Shown here: one piece after another, positions 18,335 through 26,904 of the stretch | Layout: every line of letters begins with the position of its first letter | Numbering within the stretch: position 1 is the stretch's first letter | From: Rahnella bruchi | GTDB taxonomy: Bacteria; Pseudomonadota; Gammaproteobacteria; Enterobacterales; Enterobacteriaceae | Length of the DNA stretch: 64,000 nt | Assembly: GCF_003614975.1 (NCBI RefSeq) | Contig: NZ_QZWI01000001.1 | Coordinates: 682,001-746,000 of the forward strand | Direction: 5' to 3' | Notes under the pieces: model-generated | The model's input: the letters and a program-made list of their open reading frames with translations, nothing else | Told to the model about the DNA's origin: nothing | Databases searched by the model: none | Program-made: the position numbers and the translations under genes

Positions 18335-20257
18335 ATGAGTGCTGTCCATCTCTCTCCAGACGACTTAGTCGAACTGACGACGCTAGCCAGAGACCTGAAC
18401 TTTGACGATGCTGAACGTCGTTCAGCCCTACTTGAAAACGGATCGCATGATTTTAATGCAGTACCCGGAAGTGGGAAGACATCGCTGCTTGCAGCAAAAC
18501 TTTTGTTGCTGGCTAGGAAATGGCCTCATGCACGCCGAGGCATATGTGTTCTAAGTCACACTAACGTTGCTCGTAATGAGATTGCACATCGCCTGGCGGG
18601 AACGGTCGAAGGATCTCAGCTTCTGAGCTACCCCCATTTCATCGGTACTATCCATAGCTTCGTCAATCATTTCTTTGCAATGCCCTTACTGCGTAGTTTG
18701 GGAGAGAAAATTGATGTCATTGATGATCTGGTGTTCGCGGATAAAGCTCGTTCTCTATTGCTGACGAGAAAATTTGCAGGCCTTCGCATTTATCTGGAAA
18801 ACCAGAGGAATGGTGAAGGTATCGCCACTACGCTTTTCTATCGAACGGCGGCGCTTAGCGTGCATGTTGAAAGTGGCTGCCTGCCTGCATCGCATACAAA
18901 GTCTTACAACTCTTTGATTGAGCTGAAGAATACTCTGTCTGCTCAGGGTATTTTTCGCCATCGTGACATGTTTGCATTTGCTGACCTAGTGCTCCAGACC
19001 TGCCCAAGACTTCTTGATGTTGTGCATCGTCGTTTCCCAATGGTGTTCATCGATGAGATGCAGGATACCTCTTGGGAACAAGAGTCCTTGTTGAATCGTA
19101 TTTTCGATGGTCGGTCAGTGATGCAACGTTTTGGGGATATCGATCAGAAGATTCTCTCTGATGAAGAACATGCTGAATTACTCACATTCCCACGGGCTGG
19201 GTATGGATGTATACGCACCAGCAAACGGTTCGGTAAATCAATTTCCGATGCTGTAGGGTGTGTCCGGGTCAGTGGAGAGGCTGTTGTTGGTGAGGCCGAA
19301 AATGTCCATGCCCCAGTCCTACTCTTGTACAAAACGGATAGTGCAATCAAAGTGGTCGAACGCTTTGGTCAAATCGTTATTGACCAGTTGAGCGAAGACA
19401 ATATTGGTGTCTGCGAGGTTAAGGCTATGAGCGCTCGCAAAACCGGTGAGAGCAACGTTGACGCAGGTCGTCATCTTCTTGATTACTGTCCAACCTATGG
19501 CGGAGACAAGTTCAGTGCAGGAATACGCTCAGAAAGTTTCTGGAGTCTTGTCGGGGACAGTAAAGGAGCTTTGAAAGAAACATCGTTGAGTTCAAGAGTT
19601 TCTGACGTTCGTAGAGCGTTATTGCTTGTTCTGCGTGCATCTGAGGCATCGTTGGCGCAAGATATTCGTGATGCACGAGCACTTCCACGAGCGGCAAAGG
19701 CTTTTACACCCACAGGGACAATTGATAAGTTAACACGGCAGCTCGCATTGTCCGGTGAGGAACTTTGTTCAGATGGTCAGCGAGATGCACTAATCGAGTC
19801 GCTCTACACGCAACTAAAACCATACCTTCCTGAAGATCTAAGTCTTGAGAAATTTAAGGGACTGAGTGTCTTCGAAGACGCAGGGGTGAGTGGGATACTA
19901 GGCACTTCTACCTCGACGAGATGTGAAATTAGTTTTCAGGGGAGATGCCTCGACATTGGACTCGGCACGGTTGCAGGGATGAAAGGCGAAACTCATGCCG
20001 CATCTTTAATCCTTGAATCCTACGGTGGGTCCAGTCGTAAGTTCGATGTTGCACTGGGACTTGAGTATATTGCAGGGAAACCTGCCAAAAACATCTCAAA
20101 GCTTCCAAAAACACAACAGGCACAAATGCGCAACCTTTACGTAGCAATGTCTCGACCAACGAGATTGTTATGCCTTGCAGCGAACGAAAGCCGTGTTTCA
20201 CAGGCTTTGCGTGATGCCCTTTTAATTAAAGGATGGCATATAGAAGAGGTGGATTGA
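18335..20257 (+). CDS. gajB: GajB-like UvrD/Rep-family helicase (Gabija)
   Basis: A 640-residue superfamily 1A helicase. Walker A is VPGSGKTS (Lys48), motif Ia-like LSHTNVARNEIAHR follows, Walker B is IDEMQD (Asp240-Glu241; DEYQD or DEMQD is typical of the UvrD group), and motif VI reads YVAMSRPTR near the C-terminus. It is coupled to the OLD nuclease gene (10 bases apart, AGGAG ribosome site), identifying the pair as a Gabija anti-phage system. GajB senses DNA ends or unwinds DNA and stimulates GajA. It is longer than the ~500-residue prototype from Bacillus, mostly in the region between motifs II and VI. Confidence 0.9.
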   Translation: MSAVHLSPDDLVELTTLARDLNFDDAERRSALLENGSHDFNAVPGSGKTSLLAAKLLLLARKWPHARRGICVLSHTNVARNEIAHRLAGTVEGSQLLSYPHFIGTIHSFVNHFFAMPLLRSLGEKIDVIDDLVFADKARSLLLTRKFAGLRIYLENQRNGEGIATTLFYRTAALSVHVESGCLPASHTKSYNSLIELKNTLSAQGIFRHRDMFAFADLVLQTCPRLLDVVHRRFPMVFIDEMQDTSWEQESLLNRIFDGRSVMQRFGDIDQKILSDEEHAELLTFPRAGYGCIRTSKRFGKSISDAVGCVRVSGEAVVGEAENVHAPVLLLYKTDSAIKVVERFGQIVIDQLSEDNIGVCEVKAMSARKTGESNVDAGRHLLDYCPTYGGDKFSAGIRSESFWSLVGDSKGALKETSLSSRVSDVRRALLLVLRASEASLAQDIRDARALPRAAKAFTPTGTIDKLTRQLALSGEELCSDGQRDALIESLYTQLKPYLPEDLSLEKFKGLSVFEDAGVSGILGTSTSTRCEISFQGRCLDIGLGTVAGMKGETHAASLILESYGGSSRKFDVALGLEYIAGKPAKNISKLPKTQQAQMRNLYVAMSRPTRLLCLAANESRVSQALRDALLIKGWHIEEVD

Positions 20258-20454
20258 AAAGTACATGCTAGCATGATGCATCCATGTTCTTGATTAAGAA
20301 ATGCCCGCTTCTTACTAGCAGCGACCGTTTTGTAAACGAATGCTGGCAGCGTAGGGCCATACACGGGCATTACAAATAGCACCTTGTATTATCCAATAAA
20401 ACAAAGCTGTGGTTCACAGATCCCTTGTAACATATTCGGTTAATATCTAGACCT

Positions 20455-20640
20455 TCAGAAGGTTAGAGCCGTGACAAGGTAGTATTCCGGCCGACCAAGG
20501 ACGATTTTATTATCCAAAGACTTGCCTTCGAGGCTGGTCTTCTCGATCACATCACGGACTTGAATGTGTTGTTGAGTTGTAGAGTAAGGAAATAACCCAT
20601 CAGAGATTGCTGTGTTATATACAACAATTAAGATTAATTA
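20455..20640 (-). pseudogene. Possible remnant of a lost gene (61 codons, no start)
   Basis: The minus strand is open for about 61 codons, bounded by TAA at 20638-20640 and TGA at 20455-20457, with no ATG. The translation includes HIQVRDVIEKTSLEGK, then IVLGRPEYYLVTAL, with charge and hydrophobic patterning like a real protein C-terminus. I do not recognise the family. An open frame of this length can arise by chance, so it is offered as a candidate gene fragment left by earlier island turnover. Confidence 0.3.
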
Positions 20641-20780
20641 TTGGAATTATTAAAATTCCTCTAAACTGAGAAGCATTTAAGCCAGTTGTAATTTGAAAGA
20701 TACTTTTATAACTAACCGAAACTGTCAGTTCAGCTCTGAGTTAATACATGTTTCCTGTGTGATTTTCAAAGAACTGTTTT

Positions 20781-20809
20781 GAACCCGCCCCCTTAAAGAG
20801 GCGGTGTTC
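20781..20809. repeat. GC-rich inverted repeat beyond the repeat-protein gene
   Basis: The arms GAAC-CCGCC and GGCGG-T-GTTC can pair with one bulged base around a 10-base loop, just 14 bases past the stop codon of the minus-strand gene. No T-run follows on either strand, so it is either a 3'-end stabilising hairpin or a repetitive palindrome rather than a standard terminator. Confidence 0.5.
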
Positions 20810-20823
20810 CTCATAGCATAATA

Positions 20824-23445
20824 CTATTTGGCATTTATCAACTCTAATAATGGAGCATCAGCTACATCATCTGGAATATATGGATCATCGTCATCTAAAT
20901 TGACACCAATACAATCAACATCATTCAAGCCAATTTCCCATGCCCACCTAACATCTAACGTACTCATTTCTATTCCTAGACTCTCTTTTCGTGGAGAATC
21001 AGTAGTAATATTCTTTAGCATTGCATCACATCCGAGATAAAATTTTCCGCAGGAATGATAAGCAGCAAGGAATCTATCAAGGTTGACATTGTTATCGGGA
21101 GTCATCGTGTTAGTTCGGCTGATCATCGTCATTCTTTTAGTCATTGGAGAATTCTTCATATTCTCAGATATCAGTACTCTATAATGAGCTGGTTTTTTAA
21201 CTGAGATACCTTTGACGATACAAACACGTAATCTGGATTTATTATCTGATAAGCCTACAGATGATATAAGATCTTTAAAAATATCTTCACCCACACAGGA
21301 GTCTTTAAATAGAAGATATAATCCTGGGTGACATGCTTTGAATTGAACGAAGCCCACCCCTTTCCAGCGTGTTCTATCCCACAGACGAGGTTTGATTAGA
21401 CTTTGTATGGAATAATCTTTATGTGTTATATTTTCGGAGTTAAGTTCCTTTTCAGGCATTCTTCCTTTTCCAAATGTTGGATCATCTACATACTCGATGT
21501 CCAACACTTTCGGAAATTCACTATCCCAGGATTTATCTCTTAGAAGAGGGTAGGTTTTCTTTTCAGCATTTGTGGAATAAATTTTCTTAATTTGTTGATC
21601 AATATCATTTCCAAGAACATTTTCAATAGCTTTGATACAGGCACCGAAACTAATTGCTCTGTCGAATGCAGCATCTTCGAATATCATTTTTTCAATGTAT
21701 TCTGTATTTGTTATAAAAAATAATTCGGGGACAAGAACAAATACTATTTTCTTGAATTCATTGGTGATTTTTTGTTGAGTATCGATTCTAAAATCACTTG
21801 TATCAAAACCAGAACAATTTACTGTAAGGTTTAGTTTTCCACTATTGCTATTTATTTCATGTGATAAGGATAAGTCACCTTCGTCATCTGCTATTACTTC
21901 AATAATTAAAAATGCCTCTTTCAGATGGATGTTATCAATCGTACAAGTTGCAAAAGCACTCTCTAAAAGTGATAAGATATTAGTTGAAAACTCTATAAAT
22001 GGTGACCGATTCGGAAAGTTAATTTCTATGGTGCATCCAAAAATAAAAGATGTATGTACTCCTCGTTTGTCATGGCTATCTTTTATACCTTGAATATTAA
22101 ATCCAGCATCAAAGTCACGTATTTTTTGCAAAAAATCATTATTATCATTATCTGCAATAACTTCGTACTCACGCGCAAAATATTCAATATAACCTAAAGC
22201 ATATTTAAGACATCCCGATGATACAAAAAGGCCTAATCTATCGAGTTCATCAGGAATATTACTCTGTCGATTTATTTCCTTTAGATTAGTGTTCAAAATG
22301 AGTTGACTTATGTAAAAATCGACCTGCTGACTTTCTTTATCACTGAACGAGCTATCACTGATATTCTGGTTAATTATTAAAAACAATTCATACCATAAAA
22401 GGGCATGTGCTAATTTCCCTAGTTTTATTTCTGTTAGGCATAAACTATAATAAATCTCAGCCTGCTTTAATGATATCTCATCATACTTCCAGTAGTTCTC
22501 TGTAATCAAAGAAGCGGATAGAAGCAAGCTTGAACGTGAACTCCATAGCAACCCAATGGATTCGTAAGCATAAGCAATAGCTTTTAATGCTAATATAAAA
22601 TTATCTCGTGATTCCTCTTTATAGAGTGGAATAAAAGATTTTCCTAAATACTTGATTGCCTGATAATGGTGACCATTTTGAATCCTCTTTATACCTCTTC
22701 GTAGATTTAATAATGCCCCTTTAACTTCACCACCTCTAACAGCAGATTGCTCAGTCATATAGTCTAATAAATTTTCATATGCATCTACCTCGAAAAAAAT
22801 GTCATCTAGTTCGTTCAATAGTTGGAAGTTTTTCTCAAAGGGATAGCCTATTAAATTCCCACTATTTTTAAAAATTTCATGTAACTCTTCAAATACAACC
22901 GAAGCATCTTCTACATCTGAAAACGTTGTCAATTTATAAATAGCTTTGTGAGTTCTCGCTGTGAGTGCATTACTGGGACGTGATTCATCGTCAGCTATCT
23001 CATCTAGTTTGGCGAGCATGTTACGTTCAATATTCTCGATGTCGATTGTAGATGTTGCGTTGTTAAGTCTAATGTAACTTTTATGAACTGTTACTAAGTT
23101 TAATACTTTCTCCCATTTTGAGGAATTAGTTGAGGATGCTATACTTTCATAGGCTAATTGAAGATTTTCTTCGAGGAGATTAAAATCTTCCATCCAAAAA
23201 TGGGACTTCCAGGCGTATTGATAATACGCATCTAACAATTGTTGATTAGTCCCGAATTTTTTTGAGATTTTTATTGCTCTTTCAAATAGACCTTGTGTTT
23301 CAATTAGTGGTTTCTCAAGTTCAGCGCTTAACTCTGCAATTTCTAAAAATATATCCACTTGTTCATATGAAATTTCAGCAGGGTTTATTTTCTCTCTAAT
23401 ATACTCGGTTAATTCTTCATGTTTTTTTATGTTTCTTATAATCAT
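20824..23445 (-). CDS. Large helical-repeat (TPR-like) protein, function unknown; likely 3' part of a split nuclease-TPR gene
   Basis: About 873 residues from the ATG at 23445. The first ~450 residues are a succession of paired amphipathic helices with TPR-like spacing (for example around AIKYLGKSF and AKLAHALLWYELF-like segments); the C-terminal ~400 residues are mixed alpha/beta and unrecognised. The start is uncertain: GGAG sits only three bases before the ATG, and the frame stays open upstream inside the nuclease gene. Removing one A from the A7 tract at 23422-23428 would join it to that gene as one ~1083-residue protein. The region is markedly AT-rich compared with the neighbouring core genes, pointing to horizontal origin. 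A target-sensing role for the repeat part is inference. Confidence 0.75.
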   Translation of the reverse strand: MIIRNIKKHEELTEYIREKINPAEISYEQVDIFLEIAELSAELEKPLIETQGLFERAIKISKKFGTNQQLLDAYYQYAWKSHFWMEDFNLLEENLQLAYESIASSTNSSKWEKVLNLVTVHKSYIRLNNATSTIDIENIERNMLAKLDEIADDESRPSNALTARTHKAIYKLTTFSDVEDASVVFEELHEIFKNSGNLIGYPFEKNFQLLNELDDIFFEVDAYENLLDYMTEQSAVRGGEVKGALLNLRRGIKRIQNGHHYQAIKYLGKSFIPLYKEESRDNFILALKAIAYAYESIGLLWSSRSSLLLSASLITENYWKYDEISLKQAEIYYSLCLTEIKLGKLAHALLWYELFLIINQNISDSSFSDKESQQVDFYISQLILNTNLKEINRQSNIPDELDRLGLFVSSGCLKYALGYIEYFAREYEVIADNDNNDFLQKIRDFDAGFNIQGIKDSHDKRGVHTSFIFGCTIEINFPNRSPFIEFSTNILSLLESAFATCTIDNIHLKEAFLIIEVIADDEGDLSLSHEINSNSGKLNLTVNCSGFDTSDFRIDTQQKITNEFKKIVFVLVPELFFITNTEYIEKMIFEDAAFDRAISFGACIKAIENVLGNDIDQQIKKIYSTNAEKKTYPLLRDKSWDSEFPKVLDIEYVDDPTFGKGRMPEKELNSENITHKDYSIQSLIKPRLWDRTRWKGVGFVQFKACHPGLYLLFKDSCVGEDIFKDLISSVGLSDNKSRLRVCIVKGISVKKPAHYRVLISENMKNSPMTKRMTMISRTNTMTPDNNVNLDRFLAAYHSCGKFYLGCDAMLKNITTDSPRKESLGIEMSTLDVRWAWEIGLNDVDCIGVNLDDDDPYIPDDVADAPLLELINAK

Positions 23446-24076
23446 TTTCTCCAAAAATAACTTCTCTTTTATATTGGGTTGGAACTGACAATGAATCAAT
23501 GACCAATTGCTCAAAATGGTTTTTGTAAATTTGATCTAATAGCCAATTAATATCTAATATACGGACATCTATTCCAGTTTTTGTTTTTAGTGTATCCTCA
23601 ACCTCTGAACGAATATTGGACTTTGCAGATTGATTCGTTACGCAAAATACTTTAGTATACCCACGCTCTGTTTCTTTTATCTTAAGTACATCTTCATGAC
23701 ATTTTTTCTTCCAGTCTTTACGGGTACTTACCGCAAAGGCCCAACGTTCTTTATTTGATGTATCATTAACTCCTTCGAACCAAAGAATCTTACTTTGTTC
23801 CGAAACTGGAAAGGTTTGTGTGTCAGTTTTACCATCGCCACCAGCTACAGGGCCAGTCTGCTCAAGGAGATTAGGGCAAATTATTTTCTCACATATTCTT
23901 TTTGCAAAATCTTCGAATTGCAATTCTTGATTTCTTGTATTTAGAGTAGAAAGAAAATGTTCAAGTACAACTCTATCTAAAGACCCTGTTTCTCGGATCG
24001 TTGAATCAGAAAATTTTTCTGGACGACGACGCTTTAAAAATTCTTTAGATGAAAATTTGGCTTCCTGTACTTTCAT
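23417..24076 (-). CDS. PD-(D/E)XK-like nuclease domain protein (N-terminal half of a split gene?)
   Basis: A 219-residue protein. Residues ~55-130 look like a restriction-type fold: a helix with FEDFAKRICEK, then GPVAGGDGKTDTQTFPV carrying the acidic metal ligand, then a strand AFAVSTRKDWKKK whose Lys would be catalytic. The usual E-x-K pair is not strictly present, so activity is uncertain. After this comes a Rossmann-like segment (KVFCVTNQSAKS). It ends KKHKKT-stop immediately after the A7 tract; in the other frame the protein would continue KKHKKHEELTEY into the repeat protein. I infer an N-terminal nuclease effector attached, physically or functionally, to a TPR-type sensor. The upstream neighbour is an integrase remnant on the same strand. 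Confidence 0.75.
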   Translation of the reverse strand: MKVQEAKFSSKEFLKRRRPEKFSDSTIRETGSLDRVVLEHFLSTLNTRNQELQFEDFAKRICEKIICPNLLEQTGPVAGGDGKTDTQTFPVSEQSKILWFEGVNDTSNKERWAFAVSTRKDWKKKCHEDVLKIKETERGYTKVFCVTNQSAKSNIRSEVEDTLKTKTGIDVRILDINWLLDQIYKNHFEQLVIDSLSVPTQYKREVIFGENDYKKHKKT

Positions 24077-24081
24077 GATTT

Positions 24082-24304
24082 TTATGCTCCATTTGTCACC
24101 GACATCAAACCGTTGTGTTTATTCACTGGAATTATTATTCCTACTGTTATTTTGAATAAAACACCAGTAGTGGGCCTATGTTCAGACAAGCTAGCTATGT
24201 AATCACTATACCACTGCATCATTTCTCGCCACCCTTCCAGATACTGTGCATGGTTGTGCCCCACGAACCGCGTTTTAATTCACATTTGCAAGCTGTGGCT
24301 CAAT
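24082..24304 (-). pseudogene. Remnant of a tyrosine integrase C-terminus
   Basis: The minus-strand frame reads GHNHAQYLEGWREMMQWYSDY, closely matching the end of the neighbouring integrase (YNHAQYLEQRREMLQWYGD). Just upstream, in another frame, EPQLANVN matches the intact ELQLAHVDKN, so at least one frameshift separates the two pieces. The tyrosine nucleophile position is His here. This is the decayed 3' end of a second, related integrase and marks an earlier island insertion at the same site. Confidence 0.8.
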
Positions 24305-24365
24305 TTACGTCGAGCTACAGCATTGCTTGTAGCGATAGATGCTACATCCTGTAGCTGCAGAAAAT

Positions 24366-25574
24366 TTATGCCTTTTTACGAATATTTACTGCGATTCCCC
24401 TAGCCTCCAACCCATCCACAAAGTCCCCATACCACTGCAACATCTCCCTACGCTGCTCCAGATACTGCGCATGGTTGTACGTGCCACGAATAGTGTTCTT
24501 ATCCACATGAGCAAGCTGTAACTCGATCCATGCCGTGTTATAGCCTTGTTCGTGCAAGATAGTACTCATCGTGTGCCTGAAACCATGGCCAGTCGCCTTT
24601 CCGTGATACCCAATCCTTTTCAGTACCTGATTAATACTCGCTTCGCTCATCGGCTTGGTGATGTCGTTACGCCCAGGGAATACCAGATTGTAGCGACCTG
24701 TCACAGCCTGGATTTCACGTAGTGCTGCCACAACCTGATCGGACAATGGCACCAGATGTGGGCGGCGCATCTTCATCCTTTCTACCGGAACTTCCTAAAC
24801 TCGCTTATCAAAATCGAACTCTTACCATTCGGCCATACGGAGTTCAACAGTACGAACTCCTGTTAACATTAGAATCTTTGTCGCCAGTCGAGTTATTGGG
24901 CTACCGGAATAAGCGGCGAGAGCCTCTAAGAATGCAGGAAGTTCATCCGCTAACAGGTGCGGATAGTGCACAGATTTTGGCGGAGTTAGTGCACTTGCTA
25001 GCTCGGATGCTGGGTTAGATTCAGCGCGACCCGTAACAATGGCGTAACGAAACACCTGGTTGCAGGCCTGCCGGATTTTACGCAGCTTGTCGAGAACACC
25101 ACGTTTTTCGAGTTTACGAAGTGAGCTGAGGATCTCCAGAGGCTTGATTTCTGTAATCGGGCGTTTACCAATATATGGGAATATATCGTTTTCAAACGCT
25201 TCCATAATGTCTTCCGCGTAGCCTTTGGACCAGTTAGGGCGTTTGTACTCATGCCATTCCAGGGCGACCGCTTTGAAGGTATTTTCCACTGTCGCTTTGC
25301 GAGCTTGTTTCTCAACCTTTTTCTGTTCACTGGGGTCGATAGCGTTAGCAACTTGCCGTTTAGCTTCATCTCTTCGCTGCCTCGCATCAGATAAAGAAAT
25401 CTCAGGATAGATACCCAACGCCAACATCTTTTGTTTACCTTCAAAACGGTACTGTAAGCGCCAGTATTTAGATCCATTGGGGTGAACAATTAAATGCATT
25501 CCTTCGCCGTCGGTCAGCTTGTAAGGCTTATCCGTGGGCTTTGCACTTCTTACCTTCACATCGGTTAATGCCAT
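24366..25574 (-). pseudogene. P4-type tyrosine integrase inactivated by two in-frame stops
   Basis: One continuous frame of about 402 codons encodes a P4-like integrase: N-terminal MALTDVKVRSAKPTDKPYKL arm-binding part, core-binding part, then catalytic residues in LTGVRTVELR (Arg), HGFRH (His-x-x-Arg) and TYNHAQYL (Tyr nucleophile). It is interrupted by TAA at 24822-24824 and TAG at 24795-24797, nine codons apart, where related proteins read WSEFD and VWEVP. Single-base changes (TCA to TAA, TGG to TAG) explain both. The gene lies 195 bases from the 3' end of tRNA-Arg, the usual position of an island integrase; the island can probably no longer excise by itself. Confidence 0.92.
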
Positions 25575-25732
25575 TTGAGGCCCTCCGTTGCTGGCTGCTG
25601 GTACAAGATTCCATTGAACGGGGATGTACCATCACATATACCAACAGATACTACTTGATGCCGGTAGGTGTAGGTAGACTCTGAGAGAATTTCGACGCGC
25701 TAAAATCAGTCAACTCACTGAATTTCAGGCAT

Positions 25733-25756
25733 AAAAAAAGACGTCAGATGACGTCT
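25733..25756 (-). terminator. Rho-independent terminator after tRNA-Arg
   Basis: On the minus strand an AGACGTC/GACGTCT stem with a 4-base loop is followed by a run of seven T, starting 14 bases after the tRNA CCA end. Confidence 0.9.
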
Positions 25757-25769
25757 GTTTACTTCGAAA

Positions 25770-25846
25770 TGGTACGCCCTACAGGGCTCGAACCTGTGAC
25801 CTACGGCTTAGAAGGCCGTTGCTCTATCCAACTGAGCTAAGGGCGC
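25770..25846 (-). tRNA. argU: tRNA-Arg, anticodon TCT
   Basis: A complete 77-nt cloverleaf on the minus strand: acceptor GCGCCCT pairing with AGGGCGT, D-loop AGTTGGATAGAG, anticodon loop CTTCTAA with anticodon TCT, T-loop GTTCGAG, and an encoded CCA. It decodes the rare codons AGA and AGG. It matches E. coli argU closely, and argU is a known integration target for phages and islands; the adjacent integrase supports that here. Confidence 0.97.
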
Positions 25847-25992
25847 ATTGCTTGTCCCTTTCGGGAGCGTTGCGGGTTCGGATTATACGGGCAGACCGGG
25901 ATGAGTCAATGGCTTTCGAACTCACTGCTTAATGCCTGAACAATTTGCAGATATTCCCGGACGGCTTTGCAACGTTATGTCATGAGTATCGG

Positions 25993-26904
25993 CTATTTTT
26001 CGGATTGCAGCGCGGCAGCGATAACGCGGGCGGAAGCGTGATACGCCACACCTTCGTAAGCTGTCAGTTCCGGTTGAAGCGTTTGCACGATACCTTTTTT
26101 ACCAATGACCGCTGGCTGACCAATATAAACACCGAGCTCCTCATCCTTAGCGGAAACAGGATAGATGCTGTGCGCGTCTGACAAAATCGCATCGACCAGC
26201 CGTGCTGTGGCAGTAGCAATACCAAAACTGGTCCAGCCCTTCCCTTGCAGGATGTTCCAACCTCCGCCACGTACGGCGTCGTCCATTTTGGCCCAGTCGA
26301 CGTCACGGTCGCCTGCCAGCTCTGCCACAGGGCGACCGCCCAGCGTCACCGTGCTCCAGGCGACAAACTGTGATTCACCGTGCTCGCCCATCACATATCC
26401 GGTCACGCTTTTCGGATCGATACCAAAGAATTCGCCAACCACACGTTTCATGCGTGCGGTATCCAGCGACGTACCGGTGCCGAATACCTGCGAGTCAGGG
26501 AATCCGCTGGTCTGCTGGATAATCTGGGTAATGACATCGCACGGATTCGTGATGTTGACGATGACGCCGCCGAAGCCGCTGGCAATCACGCGGGGGATCA
26601 CTTCCCGAACGGCAGCGCGGGTCTCAGCGAGTTCTTCGAGGCGGTCTTCGCGCAGTAAGGTTTTAGGACCTACTGCAATCACCAGAACGTCGGCGTCTTG
26701 CAGTTCGCTGTAATCATTGGCGATGACCTGCACGCGGGAAGCGGTCAGCGACGCCATATCACGTAACTCCAGCGCCTGACTGGCGGCTTTAGGTTCATTC
26801 TCATCGAGCAGAACAATCACGTCACACAATCCCTGTGTGACTAAAGAAAATGCAACGTCAGCGCCGACATGACCGGCACCTATGATCCCCACTTTGCGCG
26901 CCAT
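25993..26904 (-). CDS. L-lactate/L-2-hydroxyacid dehydrogenase (LDH/MDH family)
   Basis: A 303-residue NAD-dependent dehydrogenase. It has the N-terminal dinucleotide loop GIIGAGHVGADVA, the NAD-side NPCDV motif, the GTGTSLDTARMK segment with substrate Arg, and catalytic His in MGEHGES. The family interconverts 2-keto acids and L-2-hydroxy acids; L-lactate or a branched hydroxy acid (hicDH-like) are the likely substrates, which sequence alone does not settle. It stands alone beside the tRNA gene and is divergent from folD. Confidence 0.88.
   Translation of the reverse strand: MARKVGIIGAGHVGADVAFSLVTQGLCDVIVLLDENEPKAASQALELRDMASLTASRVQVIANDYSELQDADVLVIAVGPKTLLREDRLEELAETRAAVREVIPRVIASGFGGVIVNITNPCDVITQIIQQTSGFPDSQVFGTGTSLDTARMKRVVGEFFGIDPKSVTGYVMGEHGESQFVAWSTVTLGGRPVAELAGDRDVDWAKMDDAVRGGGWNILQGKGWTSFGIATATARLVDAILSDAHSIYPVSAKDEELGVYIGQPAVIGKKGIVQTLQPELTAYEGVAYHASARVIAAALQSEK

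Larger units (their letters stand above)
20258..20823. other. 566-bp gap between Gabija and the convergent nuclease/repeat operon
   Basis: No complete gene is visible. It contains a start-less minus-strand open frame at 20455-20640 whose translation looks protein-like (see separate entry), an AT-rich middle part (20630-20720) and an inverted repeat at 20781-20809. Both flanking genes end in this gap, so it should hold terminators, but I see no hairpin followed by a convincing T-run. Confidence 0.6.

Noticed and set aside
20137-20382. Minus-strand open frame of 81 codons overlapping the end of gajB
   Set aside because: Overlaps a strongly supported gene, has no ribosome site and looks unlike the gene fragment at 20455-20640.
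26165-26713. + strand open frame (about 182 codons) opposite the LDH-like gene
   Set aside because: Ser/Thr/Pro/Arg-rich antisense translation with no start signal; a shadow of the dehydrogenase.
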